Shown here: piece after piece, positions 7,865 through 15,468 of the stretch
Position numbering within the stretch: position 1 is the stretch's first letter
How the letters are laid out: the number at the start of each line of letters is the position of its first letter
Assembly: GCA_035486135.1 (NCBI GenBank)
Contig: DATHNI010000278.1
Coordinates: forward strand, 1 to 22,851
Source: JASHVB01 sp035486135
GTDB lineage: Bacteria > Pseudomonadota > Alphaproteobacteria > Acetobacterales > Acetobacteraceae
Direction of reading: 5' to 3'
Length of the DNA: 22,851 nucleotides
The notes under the pieces: generated by a model
The model's database searches: none
The model's input: the letters and a program-made list of their open reading frames with translations, nothing else
What the model was told of the DNA's origin: nothing
Made by a program: the position numbers and the translations under genes

Positions 7865-9220
7865 ATGTCCGGAGCAACAGCTACGCCCGCCTGGCAGGCT
7901 TCCACCCTGACCGATGCGGAACACGGCAAGCAACTCCGTCGCGCGGTGATCGCCAGCACTATCGGCACCACCATCGAATGGTACGACTTCTTCGTTTACG
8001 GCACCGTCACCGGCCTGGTGTTCGCCAAACTGTACTTCCCTCGATCCGATCCGCTGGTCGGCACGCTGGAGGCTTTCACGATCTATGCCGTCGGCTTCGC
8101 CGCCCGCCCCGTCGGGGCCGCGATCTTCGGCCATTGGGGCGACCGGCTCGGCCGCAAATCGGCACTGATCGCCACGCTGATGCTGATGGGCATCGCGACC
8201 TTCCTGGTCGGGGTGGTGCCGACCTATGACAGCATTGGCATCTGGGGCGCGGTCGCGCTGACCGCGCTGCGCTTCATCCAGGGCGTCGGGGTGGGCGGCG
8301 AATGGGGCGGCTCCGTGCTGATGTCGATGGAGTGGGCGCGCAGCAGCAAGCACCGAGGCTTCGTCGCATCCTGGCCGCAATTCGGCGTTCCCTCCGGGCT
8401 GTTCCTGTCCAACATCGTGGTGCTGCTGTTCAGCACGCTGTCCGGCGATGCGTTCCTCACCTGGGGCTGGCGCATCCCGTTCCTGCTGTCGATCGTGCTG
8501 GTCGGCATCGGCCTGTGGATCCGCCTGGGGATTCTGGAGAGCCCGGTGTTCCGGAAGCTGCTGGAGGAAGACCGCATCGAGGCGACACCGGTCACCGAGG
8601 TGTTCCGCTTGCAGGCCAAAGAGGTCTTCCTCTCCGCCTTCGCACGCATGGGCGAACAGGCGCCATTCTACATCTTCACGGCGTTCGTATTCTCCTACGG
8701 TGTCGGCACGCTGCACGTGTCGCGCGACATGCTGCTGCTGTCCGTGCTGGTCGCATCCTGCGTGTCATTCATCACCATCCCGCTGGCCGGCCACCTGTCC
8801 GACCGGTTCGGACGCAAGCGCATCTACCTGATTGGCACCGTGATGACCCTGGTGTTCGGCTGGATCTATTTCGGACTGCTGAATACCGCCATGCCGTTCT
8901 GGGTCTTCATCGCCGTCGTGGCGTCGCTGATCCCGCACGACACGATGTATGGCCCGCAGGCCGCACTGATCGCCGAAAGCTTCACCGGGCGGCTGCGCTA
9001 TTCGGGGGCGTCGATCGGCTACCAGCTCGCCTCGGTCATCGCCGGCGGACCGGCGCCGCTGGTCGCCACGGCATTGCTCGCGACGTACCATAGTTGGGTG
9101 CCGATCGCGGTCTATATCAGCGTGTGCTGCGTCATCAGCCTCATCGCGGTGGGGATGATGACGGACTACACCAACCAGGACATCTCGGGCGAATACGACG
9201 CACCGCTGTCGCCGGAGTGA
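7865..9220 (+). CDS. MFS transporter, metabolite:H+ symporter (MHS) family
   Basis: A 451-residue inner-membrane permease with about 12 transmembrane helices, likely importing a small organic acid, amino acid or betaine with protons. The MHS hallmarks are visible: IGTTIEWYDFFVYGT at about 33-47, then GHWGDRLGRKSAL (about 89-101), RFIQGVGVGGEWGGSVLMSMEWA in the fourth to fifth helix region, and a second motif A copy, GHLSDRFGRKR, after helix 8. The start at 7865 follows GGGAGG about 9 bases upstream; frame continues upstream but that part is not hydrophobic or family-like. The gene is divergent from lepB with about 206 bases between them. Substrate cannot be told: ShiA, KgtP and YhjE types share these motifs. 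Confidence 0.92.
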   Translation: MSGATATPAWQASTLTDAEHGKQLRRAVIASTIGTTIEWYDFFVYGTVTGLVFAKLYFPRSDPLVGTLEAFTIYAVGFAARPVGAAIFGHWGDRLGRKSALIATLMLMGIATFLVGVVPTYDSIGIWGAVALTALRFIQGVGVGGEWGGSVLMSMEWARSSKHRGFVASWPQFGVPSGLFLSNIVVLLFSTLSGDAFLTWGWRIPFLLSIVLVGIGLWIRLGILESPVFRKLLEEDRIEATPVTEVFRLQAKEVFLSAFARMGEQAPFYIFTAFVFSYGVGTLHVSRDMLLLSVLVASCVSFITIPLAGHLSDRFGRKRIYLIGTVMTLVFGWIYFGLLNTAMPFWVFIAVVASLIPHDTMYGPQAALIAESFTGRLRYSGASIGYQLASVIAGGPAPLVATALLATYHSWVPIAVYISVCCVISLIAVGMMTDYTNQDISGEYDAPLSPE

Positions 9221-9319
9221 CGCGGTGGGTGCAAGCCCGGGCGGGGCCATCGGGTGAATGAGGAAAGGCAAGGGCCCGACCCCATAGGCGTCGGGATAAG
9301 GTCGCGCGGGAGAAGAATA

Positions 9320-9422
9320 CTCCCCCTCCCCTTGTGGGAGGGGGCAGGGGGAGGGGTCACGCCGCGAAGATGTTGCGTGCACGCCCCCTCCGCCCAACCC
9401 CCTCCCACAAGGGGAGGGGGAG
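9320..9422. repeat. Perfect 25-bp inverted repeat, family shared with 18667-18758
   Basis: CTCCCCCTCCCCTTGTGGGA plus GGGGG (9320-9344) is perfectly complementary to 9398-9422. Each arm also contains a partial internal hairpin (CCCCTCCC against GGGAGGGG). The same element, differing mainly in the TTGTGGG/TTGAGGG core, lies after the histidine kinase gene. It falls in the 524-base gene-free interval 9221-9744, about 100 bases after the MFS stop, and may act as a transcription end for that gene. Confidence 0.85.
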
Positions 9423-9520
9423 TTCTTTCGCGCCGCGCCGCCTTATCCTGACGCCCATGAGGGCCCGCCCCGTGGCGGGGCTGGGGGCCACGAAGTGGAC
9501 CGAACGGGACAGAGCACCTT

Positions 9521-9568
9521 GGTGGGATGCCAGGATTACCCCACCGGCTTTCACCGTCACCTGGCATC
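9521..9568. promoter_or_regulatory. Inverted repeat with an alternative pairing in the leader of pntAA
   Basis: GATGCCAGG (9526-9534) is perfectly complementary to CCTGGCATC (9560-9568) across a 25-base loop. A competing stem, GGTGGG (9521-9526) with CCCACC (9540-9545), overlaps the first arm, so the two cannot form together. The element lies about 180 bases before the pntAA start, in a leader with no gene. This could be a switching RNA structure or a spaced operator; it matches no riboswitch family I can recognise. Confidence 0.35.
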
Positions 9569-9744
9569 ATCGCGATTGCCCGGGCTGGCTCTAGGTCCCG
9601 GCATCCCGGACGGTTAGACAGGCCGTGTGACCGGCCGCCCCCTTGCACGCGCCACGCGCGCGGTGCATTGGTGCGCCGCCGCATTCGCCCGAGGCTACGG
9701 CGTCACTCGTCCGTTGGCCCGCATAACTGAAGGACCGTGACCCC

Positions 9745-10884
9745 ATGCGCCTTGCCGTGCTGAAGGAGCGGCGCGCCTCCGAAACGCGCGTGGCAGCCGT
9801 GCCGGAAACGGTAAAGCGGCTGATCGCCCTGGGTCTGACGGTTGCCGTCGAGGCGGGCGCCGGCGCCGGCGCCTCGATCCCCGACGCCGAATTCGCCGCC
9901 GCCGGAGCCGAGCTCGCCCCCGACGACGCCGCGGCGCTCGCCGGCGCCGGCATCGTCTTCGCGGTGCAGATGCCGCTGCCGGAACAGCGGGCGCTGATCC
10001 CGCGCGGGGCCCTGCTGATCTGCATCGCCAATGCCTTTGCCGAACCGGACCTCGTGTCCGGCCTGGCGCAGGCCGGCATCGACGCCGCGGCGATGGAGTT
10101 GCTCCCCCGCATCACCCGCGCCCAGGCGATGGACGTGCTGTCGAGCCAGGCCAACCTCGCCGGCTACCGGGCGGTGATCGAGGCCGCCGGCGCCTTCCAG
10201 CGCGGCTTCCCGATGATGATGACCGCAGCCGGCACGGTGCCGCCCGCCCGCGTCTTCATCATCGGCGCCGGCGTCGCCGGATTGCAGGCGATTGCCACTG
10301 CCCGCCGGCTCGGCGCCATCGTCTCCGCCACCGACGTGCGTCCGGCGGCGAAGGAGGAGATCAAGTCGCTCGGCGCCAGCTTCGTCGGCGTGGAAGACGA
10401 GGAGACCGCCAGCCAGACCGGCGCCTATGCTCGTGAAATGAGCGACGCGTTCCGCCGCAAGCAGGCCGACCTGATGGCCACGACGATCGCCAAGAACGAC
10501 CTGATCATCACCACCGCCCTGGTGATGGGCCGCAGGGCGCCCACCATCGTGACGCAGGCGATGGTGGACTCGATGCGCCCCGGCAGCGTCATCGTCGACC
10601 TGGCGTCGGACGCCGGCGGCAATTGCGAGGCGACCAAGCCCGGCGAAAGCATCGTGACGCCGAACGGCGTGCGCATCCTGGGCTGGAACAACTGGCCGGG
10701 CCGCATCCCGGTCGCGTCATCCGCGCTGTATGCGCGCAACCTGCTGACCTTCCTCACCACCTTCTGGGACAAGGACGCCAAGGCGCCGAAGCTTCCGGAA
10801 GGCGACGACATCGTCAAAGGCGTCATGCTGACGCGTGGCGGCGCCGTCGTGCACCCGAACTTCCTGCCCGCCCAGGCTGCCTGA
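9745..10884 (+). CDS. pntAA: Proton-translocating NAD(P) transhydrogenase, alpha-1 subunit (domain I)
   Basis: A 379-residue soluble subunit that binds NAD(H) and exchanges hydride with NADP(H) on PntB, coupled to proton entry; the complex makes NADPH at the inner membrane. The RAQAMDVLSSQANLAGYRAV block at 125-144 is the conserved region carrying the Arg, Asp and Gln that contact NAD and NADP nicotinamide. The Rossmann site is GAGVAG at 174-179 with acidic D197 (SATDVRP). The domain ends around residue 345, so this is the split alpha-1 form of Rhodospirillum type, not the fused E. coli PntA. ATG at 9745 follows AAGGA ten bases upstream. Its stop codon TGA forms part of the first copy of the 16-nt tandem array that separates it from pntAB. 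Confidence 0.96.
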   Translation: MRLAVLKERRASETRVAAVPETVKRLIALGLTVAVEAGAGAGASIPDAEFAAAGAELAPDDAAALAGAGIVFAVQMPLPEQRALIPRGALLICIANAFAEPDLVSGLAQAGIDAAAMELLPRITRAQAMDVLSSQANLAGYRAVIEAAGAFQRGFPMMMTAAGTVPPARVFIIGAGVAGLQAIATARRLGAIVSATDVRPAAKEEIKSLGASFVGVEDEETASQTGAYAREMSDAFRRKQADLMATTIAKNDLIITTALVMGRRAPTIVTQAMVDSMRPGSVIVDLASDAGGNCEATKPGESIVTPNGVRILGWNNWPGRIPVASSALYARNLLTFLTTFWDKDAKAPKLPEGDDIVKGVMLTRGGAVVHPNFLPAQAA

Positions 10885-11030
10885 TCTGCCTCCCGCCTGA
10901 TCCGCCCCCCTTGCGTGATCTGCCCACCGCCTGACTTGCCCACCACCTGACGTACTCACTGCCTGACCTGCCCAACGCCTGATCTTCCCACTGCCTGACG
11001 TGCCCATGCCCGACCTGCCCACCGCCTGAT
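10879..11030. repeat. Degenerate 16-nt tandem repeat between pntAA and pntAB
   Basis: About ten copies of a unit close to GCCTGAYNTGCCCACC begin at 10879, 10895, 10913, 10929, 10945, 10961, 10977, 10993, 11008 and 11024, with spacings of 16, 18, 16, 16, 16, 16, 16, 15 and 16. The first copy overlaps the pntAA stop and the last ends about 19 bases before the pntAB start. The top strand is almost free of G-runs and strongly C-rich, so the transcript should be poorly structured, which would suit Rho loading or a protein-binding array. The period is not a multiple of three and TGA recurs, so it is not coding. Confidence 0.85.
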
Positions 11031-11048
11031 CCAGCGGAGACCGACCGA

Positions 11049-11441
11049 ATGAACCCGAACCAGTTGGCCGACGAAGCCGCCCGGCTCGCCGAGCGCGCCA
11101 ACGAGCTGGCGCAGCACGCCCAGACGCTGACCGCCGGGGTCGCCGCCGTCGCGCCCGAAGTCGAGCCCTTCATCTACTTGCTCGCCGTCTTCCTGATGGC
11201 CTGCTTCGTCGGCTATTACGTGGTGTGGAACGTCACCCCGGCGCTGCACTCGCCGCTGATGTCGGTGACCAACGCGATCTCCTCCGTCATCGTCGTCGGC
11301 GCCATGCTGGCCACCGGGCTCGGCACCAACGGCTGGGCGATGGCGTTCGGCTTCATCGGGGTCACCCTGGCAAGCGTGAACATCTTCGGCGGGTTCCTGG
11401 TGACCCACCGGATGCTGTCCATGTTCAAGCGCCGGCAGTAG
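11049..11441 (+). CDS. pntAB: NAD(P) transhydrogenase, alpha-2 subunit (membrane part)
   Basis: A 130-residue membrane subunit that, with the N-terminal half of PntB, forms the proton-conducting domain II. After an amphipathic N-terminal helix rich in Ala and Glu (1-40) come about three to four transmembrane helices: FIYLLAVFLMACFVGYYVVW, the SVTNAISSVIVVGAML block typical of the family, and WAMAFGFIGVTLASVNIFGGFLVTHRML. The NIFGGFLVTHRML ending is the family signature. ATG at 11049 follows CGGAGA. The 164-base spacing from pntAA is large for this operon because of the tandem array. The stop TAG overlaps the weak ribosome site of pntB. Confidence 0.95.
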   Translation: MNPNQLADEAARLAERANELAQHAQTLTAGVAAVAPEVEPFIYLLAVFLMACFVGYYVVWNVTPALHSPLMSVTNAISSVIVVGAMLATGLGTNGWAMAFGFIGVTLASVNIFGGFLVTHRMLSMFKRRQ

Positions 11442-11452
11442 GACACGCACAG

Positions 11453-12859
11453 ATGTCCGCCAGCCTGACCGCCCTCGCCTACCTCGTCGCCGCCGTACTG
11501 TTCATTCTGGCACTGCGCGGCCTGTCGCATCCGGAAACGTCCCGCTCCGGCAACCGCTTCGGCATGATCGGCATGGCCGTGGCGGTGGTCGCCACGCTGG
11601 CGCATCACGGCATGAGCGGCGCGGGCTACGGCCTGATCCTGCTCGGCATCGTCATCGGCGGCTCGATCGGCGCGGTGGTCGCGCACCGCATCCAGATGAC
11701 CGCGCTGCCGCAGCTTGTCGCCGCGTTCCACTCACTCGTGGGCCTTGCCGCGGTGTTCGTCGCCGCGTCCGCGCTGAACGCACCGGAGGCGTTCGGCATC
11801 GGCGTGCGCGGCGCGATCTACACCGAGAGCCTGATCGAGATGTCGATTGGCCTGGCGATCGGTGCCATCACATTCACCGGTTCGCTGATCGCGTTCGCCA
11901 AGCTGCAGGCGCTGATGAGCGGCGCGCCGATCACGTTCCCAGGGCAGCACAAGCTGAACCTGGGGCTCGGCATCCTGCTGCTGTTGCTGATCATCGCGTT
12001 TGTTGCCTCGGGCGGGCACCAGGTGATCTTCTGGCTGATCGCTCTGCTGGCGTTCGGGCTGGGCTTCCTCATCATCATTCCGATCGGCGGCGCCGACATG
12101 CCGGTGGTGGTGTCGATGCTGAACAGCTACTCCGGCTGGGCGGCGGCGGGCATCGGCTTCACCATCCAGAACCTGGCGCTGATCATCACGGGTTCCCTGG
12201 TCGGCGCGTCGGGCGCGATCCTGTCCTACGTCATGTGCAAGGGCATGAACCGCAGCATCTTCAATGTGCTGCTGGGCGGGTTCGGCAATGACGGTGGCGC
12301 CGCCGCGGCCGGCGGTCCGGTGGGCGACCGCCACGTCAAGAGCGGCAACGCCGACGACGCGGCGTTCATCATGAAGAACGCCTCGAAGGTGATCATCGTC
12401 CCCGGCTACGGCATGGCGGTGGCGCAGGCACAGCACGCGTTGCGCGAGATGGCCGACGTGCTGAAAAAGGAAGGCGTGTCGGTGAAATACGCCATCCATC
12501 CGGTGGCCGGTCGCATGCCAGGCCACATGAACGTGCTGCTGGCCGAGGCCAATGTGCCGTACGACGAGGTGTTCGAGTTGGAGGAGATCAACAACGAGTT
12601 CTCCACCGCCGACGTGGCCTACGTGATCGGCGCCAATGACGTGACCAACCCGGCGGCGAAGACGGACCCGAAATCGGCGATCTACGGCATGCCGATCCTG
12701 GACGTGGAGAAGGCGGGGACGGTGTTGTTCGTCAAGCGCTCGATGGCGTCGGGCTATGCCGGCGTGGACAACGAGCTGTTCTTCCGGCCGAACACGATGA
12801 TGCTGTTCGGCGACGCGAAGAAGATGACCGAGGAGATCGTGCAGGCGCTGGGGCGCTAG
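11453..12859 (+). CDS. pntB: NAD(P) transhydrogenase, beta subunit
   Basis: A 468-residue subunit with a membrane half (about nine helices, to residue 265) and the NADP(H)-binding domain III. H93 in AFHSLVGLAA corresponds to the conserved proton-path histidine of PntB. Domain III shows GYGMAVAQ at 318-325, HPVAGRMPGHMNVLLAEA at 349-366, GANDVTNPAA at 393-402 and KRSMASGYAGVDN at 428-440, which bind the NADP pyrophosphate and 2'-phosphate. All expected motifs are intact. The start at 11453 lies 11 bases after the pntAB stop; a longer open frame upstream overlaps pntAB and is not used. It completes a normal PntAA-PntAB-PntB set. Confidence 0.96.
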   Translation: MSASLTALAYLVAAVLFILALRGLSHPETSRSGNRFGMIGMAVAVVATLAHHGMSGAGYGLILLGIVIGGSIGAVVAHRIQMTALPQLVAAFHSLVGLAAVFVAASALNAPEAFGIGVRGAIYTESLIEMSIGLAIGAITFTGSLIAFAKLQALMSGAPITFPGQHKLNLGLGILLLLLIIAFVASGGHQVIFWLIALLAFGLGFLIIIPIGGADMPVVVSMLNSYSGWAAAGIGFTIQNLALIITGSLVGASGAILSYVMCKGMNRSIFNVLLGGFGNDGGAAAAGGPVGDRHVKSGNADDAAFIMKNASKVIIVPGYGMAVAQAQHALREMADVLKKEGVSVKYAIHPVAGRMPGHMNVLLAEANVPYDEVFELEEINNEFSTADVAYVIGANDVTNPAAKTDPKSAIYGMPILDVEKAGTVLFVKRSMASGYAGVDNELFFRPNTMMLFGDAKKMTEEIVQALGR

Positions 12860-12930
12860 AGCAGCCCTTGCACGCTGTCTGCCACCGGTGTCAGATGATG
12901 CCGATTAGCACGGAGTGACAGATCGCCACG

Positions 12931-13167
12931 GTGATGGTCGAAATCCCGGTCGATGAGGAAACGGCTGCGGCGTTGACCGATCCGCATCAGTTGCAGGCTG
13001 TCGGCGAGCTGGTGAAGCTCATGGTCCGGCCAGCGCCCGGCCATGACCCGCTGGCGGTGCTGCTGGATGCCACCCGCCGCGAGGCCGCGGCTGCCGGCCT
13101 GACCGACGCGGACATCGACGCGGAGTTGGCGGCCTGGAAAGCGGAACGGGCCGCGTTGCGCAACTGA
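12931..13167 (+). CDS. Probable type II antitoxin paired with a PIN toxin
   Basis: A 78-residue acidic protein with an Ala-rich C-terminal helix, GLTDADIDAELAAWKAERAALRN, of the kind seen in antitoxins that precede PIN toxins. It would bind and neutralise the PIN ribonuclease and probably repress its own promoter. The start is GTG at 12931 or the next codon ATG at 12934; a weak CGGAG lies about 16 bases upstream. Its stop TGA overlaps the first codon of the PIN reading frame (CTG at 13164), the normal coupled arrangement for such pairs. I do not recognise the exact family; function rests mainly on context. Confidence 0.65.
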   Translation: MMVEIPVDEETAAALTDPHQLQAVGELVKLMVRPAPGHDPLAVLLDATRREAAAAGLTDADIDAELAAWKAERAALRN

Positions 13168-13562
13168 TCGTCATTGATGCCAGCACCATAGTCGGTGCTG
13201 CACTTCGGAAGTGAAGCGTACCGTGGGAAGCGCCCTTACGCGCCCGCGAGCGTGACCGCATTGCTATGTCCGAGGCCGCCGCCGCCGAAATCCGCGAGGT
13301 TCTGGCGCGACCGAAGTTCGCAGATGTGCTGACCGCGCGACGGCAGGCCGAGATCACCGGACTGTTGTTTGCCGACGCTCGATGGTTCGTTCCCACGTTG
13401 CGAATTGACGAGTGCCGCGATGCAAATGACAACAAGTACCTCGAACTGGCGCTTGCGGCACATGCAGCCATTTTGATCTCCTCCGACCGCGACTTGCTGT
13501 CACTGCATCCGTGGCGTGGCATTCGTATTCTGCGTCCGGCCGATTATCTGTTGCCGGAATAA
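13164..13562 (+). pseudogene. PIN-domain toxin (COG1569-like) interrupted by one in-frame TGA
   Basis: One reading frame runs from CTG at 13164 to TAA at 13560-13562 (132 codons before the stop) with a single internal TGA at 13212-13214. Before it is LIVIDASTIVGAALRK, the first strand of a PIN domain with its metal-binding Asp. After it come SEAAAAEIREVL with the second acid, DECRDANDNKYLELALAA, and SSDRDLLSLHPWRGIRILRPADYL, a COG1569-type ending. No base insertion is needed to join them, so a single substitution (for example GGA to TGA) explains the break. The expected ATGA overlap with the antitoxin reads CTGA, so the start codon may also be lost. Internal translation from ATG 13266 would give a 98-residue piece lacking the first catalytic Asp. 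Confidence 0.8.
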
Positions 13563-13825
13563 TGCTGTAATGGTTGTGGCGACCGGATGGTCAATGTGAA
13601 AGCGCCTCGCCGACTCTGCGAGGGTCATCGAGCAGGGCGTTGGGTCAGGAAAGCGTGGATCCGTCGCGCCATCTGCTGATCAAGCCGCTGCTAACGCGGC
13701 AGCCGACACAGCGACGCGGCGAGGTTGCTGGGATCTCGGGCGAGCCGAGCCCCTTGAATCTGTCTCGTCTCCGTCTCAGGATCCCGTTTTCCGCAATATC
13801 GTCCCCTGTTTCAGTTCCGGTCCTG

Positions 13826-14614
13826 TCAGGCGGCCTCGGCCAGATCTTCCACGCCGATGTCGTCCAGCATGGTCAGCATCTCGCTGGTGCCGTGGGCCAG
13901 CGCGTCGATCACCGCCGGATCGGCGGGGAACGCCACCGCGTGAAAATACGCCCTGGTCCGTGGCGGGATGCGGCGGTCGTGCCGGATCTGCGCCGCAGCC
14001 ACCACCTCCTCCTGCGCAAAGGCCTCGGCCTGCACGATAGCCTCACGCGAGGGCAGCGGGGCCGACGCAGCCTGCACCGCGGCCACCGGGGCCCCGCGAC
14101 AGCCGGGCGACGCTGCGCCACCGCTGGCAGTGCGGGGGCATGCAGCGCTCCCGCTTCCACGGTCTGTACTCGCGGCGGCGGCGGCGCTGCTACTTGCGGC
14201 GGCGGTGCTGCCCGGATTTCGGCGGATGGCAGCGGAGCACCGGCCACCCCTGCCCGCTCCCGCCTGGTATCCGCCACCGCTTCGATCGCCAGCCGCACCT
14301 TTTGCTCTTGCCCCAGCATGCGTCTGGCCGCGCGCTCCTCGCGCATCAGGCTGTTCGCCCGGGCGCGGCAGCGGGTCCGCTTCGTGAAGTCGTCGCGGTA
14401 GGGACCGGCTTCACGCAGGCTGTCCGCCGCATGGGCGCCGGTCAGCACGACCGACGGCGAGGCGCGCTTCAAAGGCGTCACCGGGACACAGGGCTTCGAA
14501 CGTCTCGATCGCGGTGGTGAGGCGGTGTTCGGGATTGTCGAAGACGGCCGGCGGCAGGAAATCGCGGAGTTCGACGTAGTGTTCGTATTTGGCGATGGTG
14601 GCGAGGGCGGACAT
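13826..14614 (-). pseudogene. Hypothetical Pro/Ala-rich protein with two compensating frameshifts
   Basis: Three pieces on the minus strand join into one plausible protein of about 262 residues. Piece one starts at ATG 14614 (MSALATIAKYEHYVELRDFL) and runs to about 14455 (DAFEARLAV). Piece two continues in another frame as VLTGAHAADSLREAGPYRDD through a basic helical part and a Pro-rich linker. Piece three returns to the first frame near 14095 as VAAVQAASAPLPSREAIVQ and ends DIGVEDLAEAA at 13826. The frames fit a one-base gain near 14455 and a one-base loss in the GGGGCCCC tract near 14095. I know no function; it resembles lineage-specific hypothetical proteins of Acetobacteraceae. Sequencing error in the G-run is a real alternative. 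Confidence 0.6.
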
Positions 14615-14636
14615 TGGGGGTGACTCCCGGGCAGTT

Positions 14637-14670
14637 AGTTTGACGTACTGACGTACATAACGTAATTAAC
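14637..14670. promoter_or_regulatory. AT-rich patch with tandem TGACGTAC repeats (candidate promoter/operator)
   Basis: In a very GC-rich setting, TGACGTAC occurs twice in direct tandem (14641-14656), followed by the related ATAACGTA (14657-14664) and ATTAACTAAC. TTGACG at 14640-14645 is a good -35 hexamer on the plus strand. The patch lies 26 bases upstream of the minus-strand gene start at 14614 and about 180 bases before the plus-strand start at 14845, so it could serve either. No clear -10 box was settled. Confidence 0.4.
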
Positions 14671-14844
14671 TAACGACTTCAAGTGGCGGCACGTGGTTGT
14701 CCAACGATTTGCCCCACAACTGTCAGCGGCCGCGCAGCCGATTTACCGGGTTCGCCAGGCCGGGCGGTCCGATGCGACGGCCAGTCTCACGCACTGCAAC
14801 AAAAGCAAACCGCCACCCGCCTGTTGTGGTAGACGTCCGCCCGC

Positions 14845-15402
14845 ATGATCATCCGTCGAAACCATCTCCAGTCCGCCCCCCGCCCGAGCACGCTCGTGCT
14901 GTTGCTCGCGCTCCTGCCGGTGTGCTGCGCGGCGCCCCAACCGCCCCCGAAGCCACCCGAACCTGCGCCCGAGGCACAAGCGCCGCCCCCGCGCCAGGCT
15001 CGCCCGATCCTGCGCGCCGCATGGTCCTTCCAGAGCACGCCGGACGCCTGCGTCGCCGTCGCCAAGGCCGGCGCCGCCAGCCTGCAGATCTCGGTTCGGC
15101 GCGAGGGCCCGATCCGGTTGACCATGTCCCTGCCGGGCGACACGCCCGCCAGCCCGGCTGCGCGGTTCAGCGGACCCGCCGGCCGCTGGCTGATCACTGG
15201 CATTCATGCCGGCCCGCACGCGGCGGTGTTCACGCTTGACCGCAACGAGACCTCGCTCAGCCGGATCCTGGTCTTGCTCAGCGGCGGCACGTTGACGCTG
15301 GAGCCGGCGGGCGGGGATTTGCCGATCCTGTCGCTTCCTGAATCCGGCGCCGACGGCCAGCAGTGGTTCGGCTGCGTTCGCGGTATCGTGACCTGGACGT
15401 GA
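14845..15402 (+). CDS. Hypothetical secreted protein (signal peptide, Pro-rich linker)
   Basis: A 185-residue protein of unknown function. The N-terminus has positive charges (MIIRRNHLQSAPRPS), a hydrophobic core (TLVLLLALLPVCCAAP), and then a Pro-rich linker (QPPPKPPEPAPEAQAPPPRQ) to about residue 53. The double Cys at 27-28 suggests a lipoprotein, but the residues before it are not a standard lipobox. The rest is a beta-rich single domain with two or three Cys. ATG at 14845 has no strong ribosome site. It lies 66 bases upstream of the sensor kinase in the same direction, so it may be an accessory periplasmic or outer-membrane partner of that kinase; this is inference from position. Confidence 0.75.
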   Translation: MIIRRNHLQSAPRPSTLVLLLALLPVCCAAPQPPPKPPEPAPEAQAPPPRQARPILRAAWSFQSTPDACVAVAKAGAASLQISVRREGPIRLTMSLPGDTPASPAARFSGPAGRWLITGIHAGPHAAVFTLDRNETSLSRILVLLSGGTLTLEPAGGDLPILSLPESGADGQQWFGCVRGIVTWT

Positions 15403-15468
15403 CATTGGAGCAGTGGCGACACTGCGTCCAATCGTGAACAGCTACCAGAACGCAACCAGTGGTGCGGC

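Noticed and set aside
9480..9600. Cobalamin-type riboswitch on the minus strand (GGTGAAAGCCGGTGGGG resembles part of the core).
   Set aside because: The invariant GCCACTG box and the AGGGAA element are missing, and there is no minus-strand gene downstream to control.
10879..11030. CRISPR array.
   Set aside because: The unit is 16 nt, directly abutting and degenerate, with no spacers and no cas genes.
12875..12898. Terminator after pntB built on CTGCCACCGGTGTCAG.
   Set aside because: The palindrome is imperfect, has almost no loop and is not followed by a T-run.
13212..13214. TGA read as selenocysteine or by programmed read-through in the PIN toxin.
   Set aside because: PIN toxins are not known as selenoproteins, no hairpin of SECIS type was seen just after the codon, and the start codon also looks lost, so plain inactivation is simpler.
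13563..13825. Remains of a transposase or recombinase between the PIN pseudogene and the frameshifted gene.
   Set aside because: Short minus-strand stretches such as QQMARRIHAFLTQRPAR are suggestive, but there is no catalytic motif or terminal repeat.
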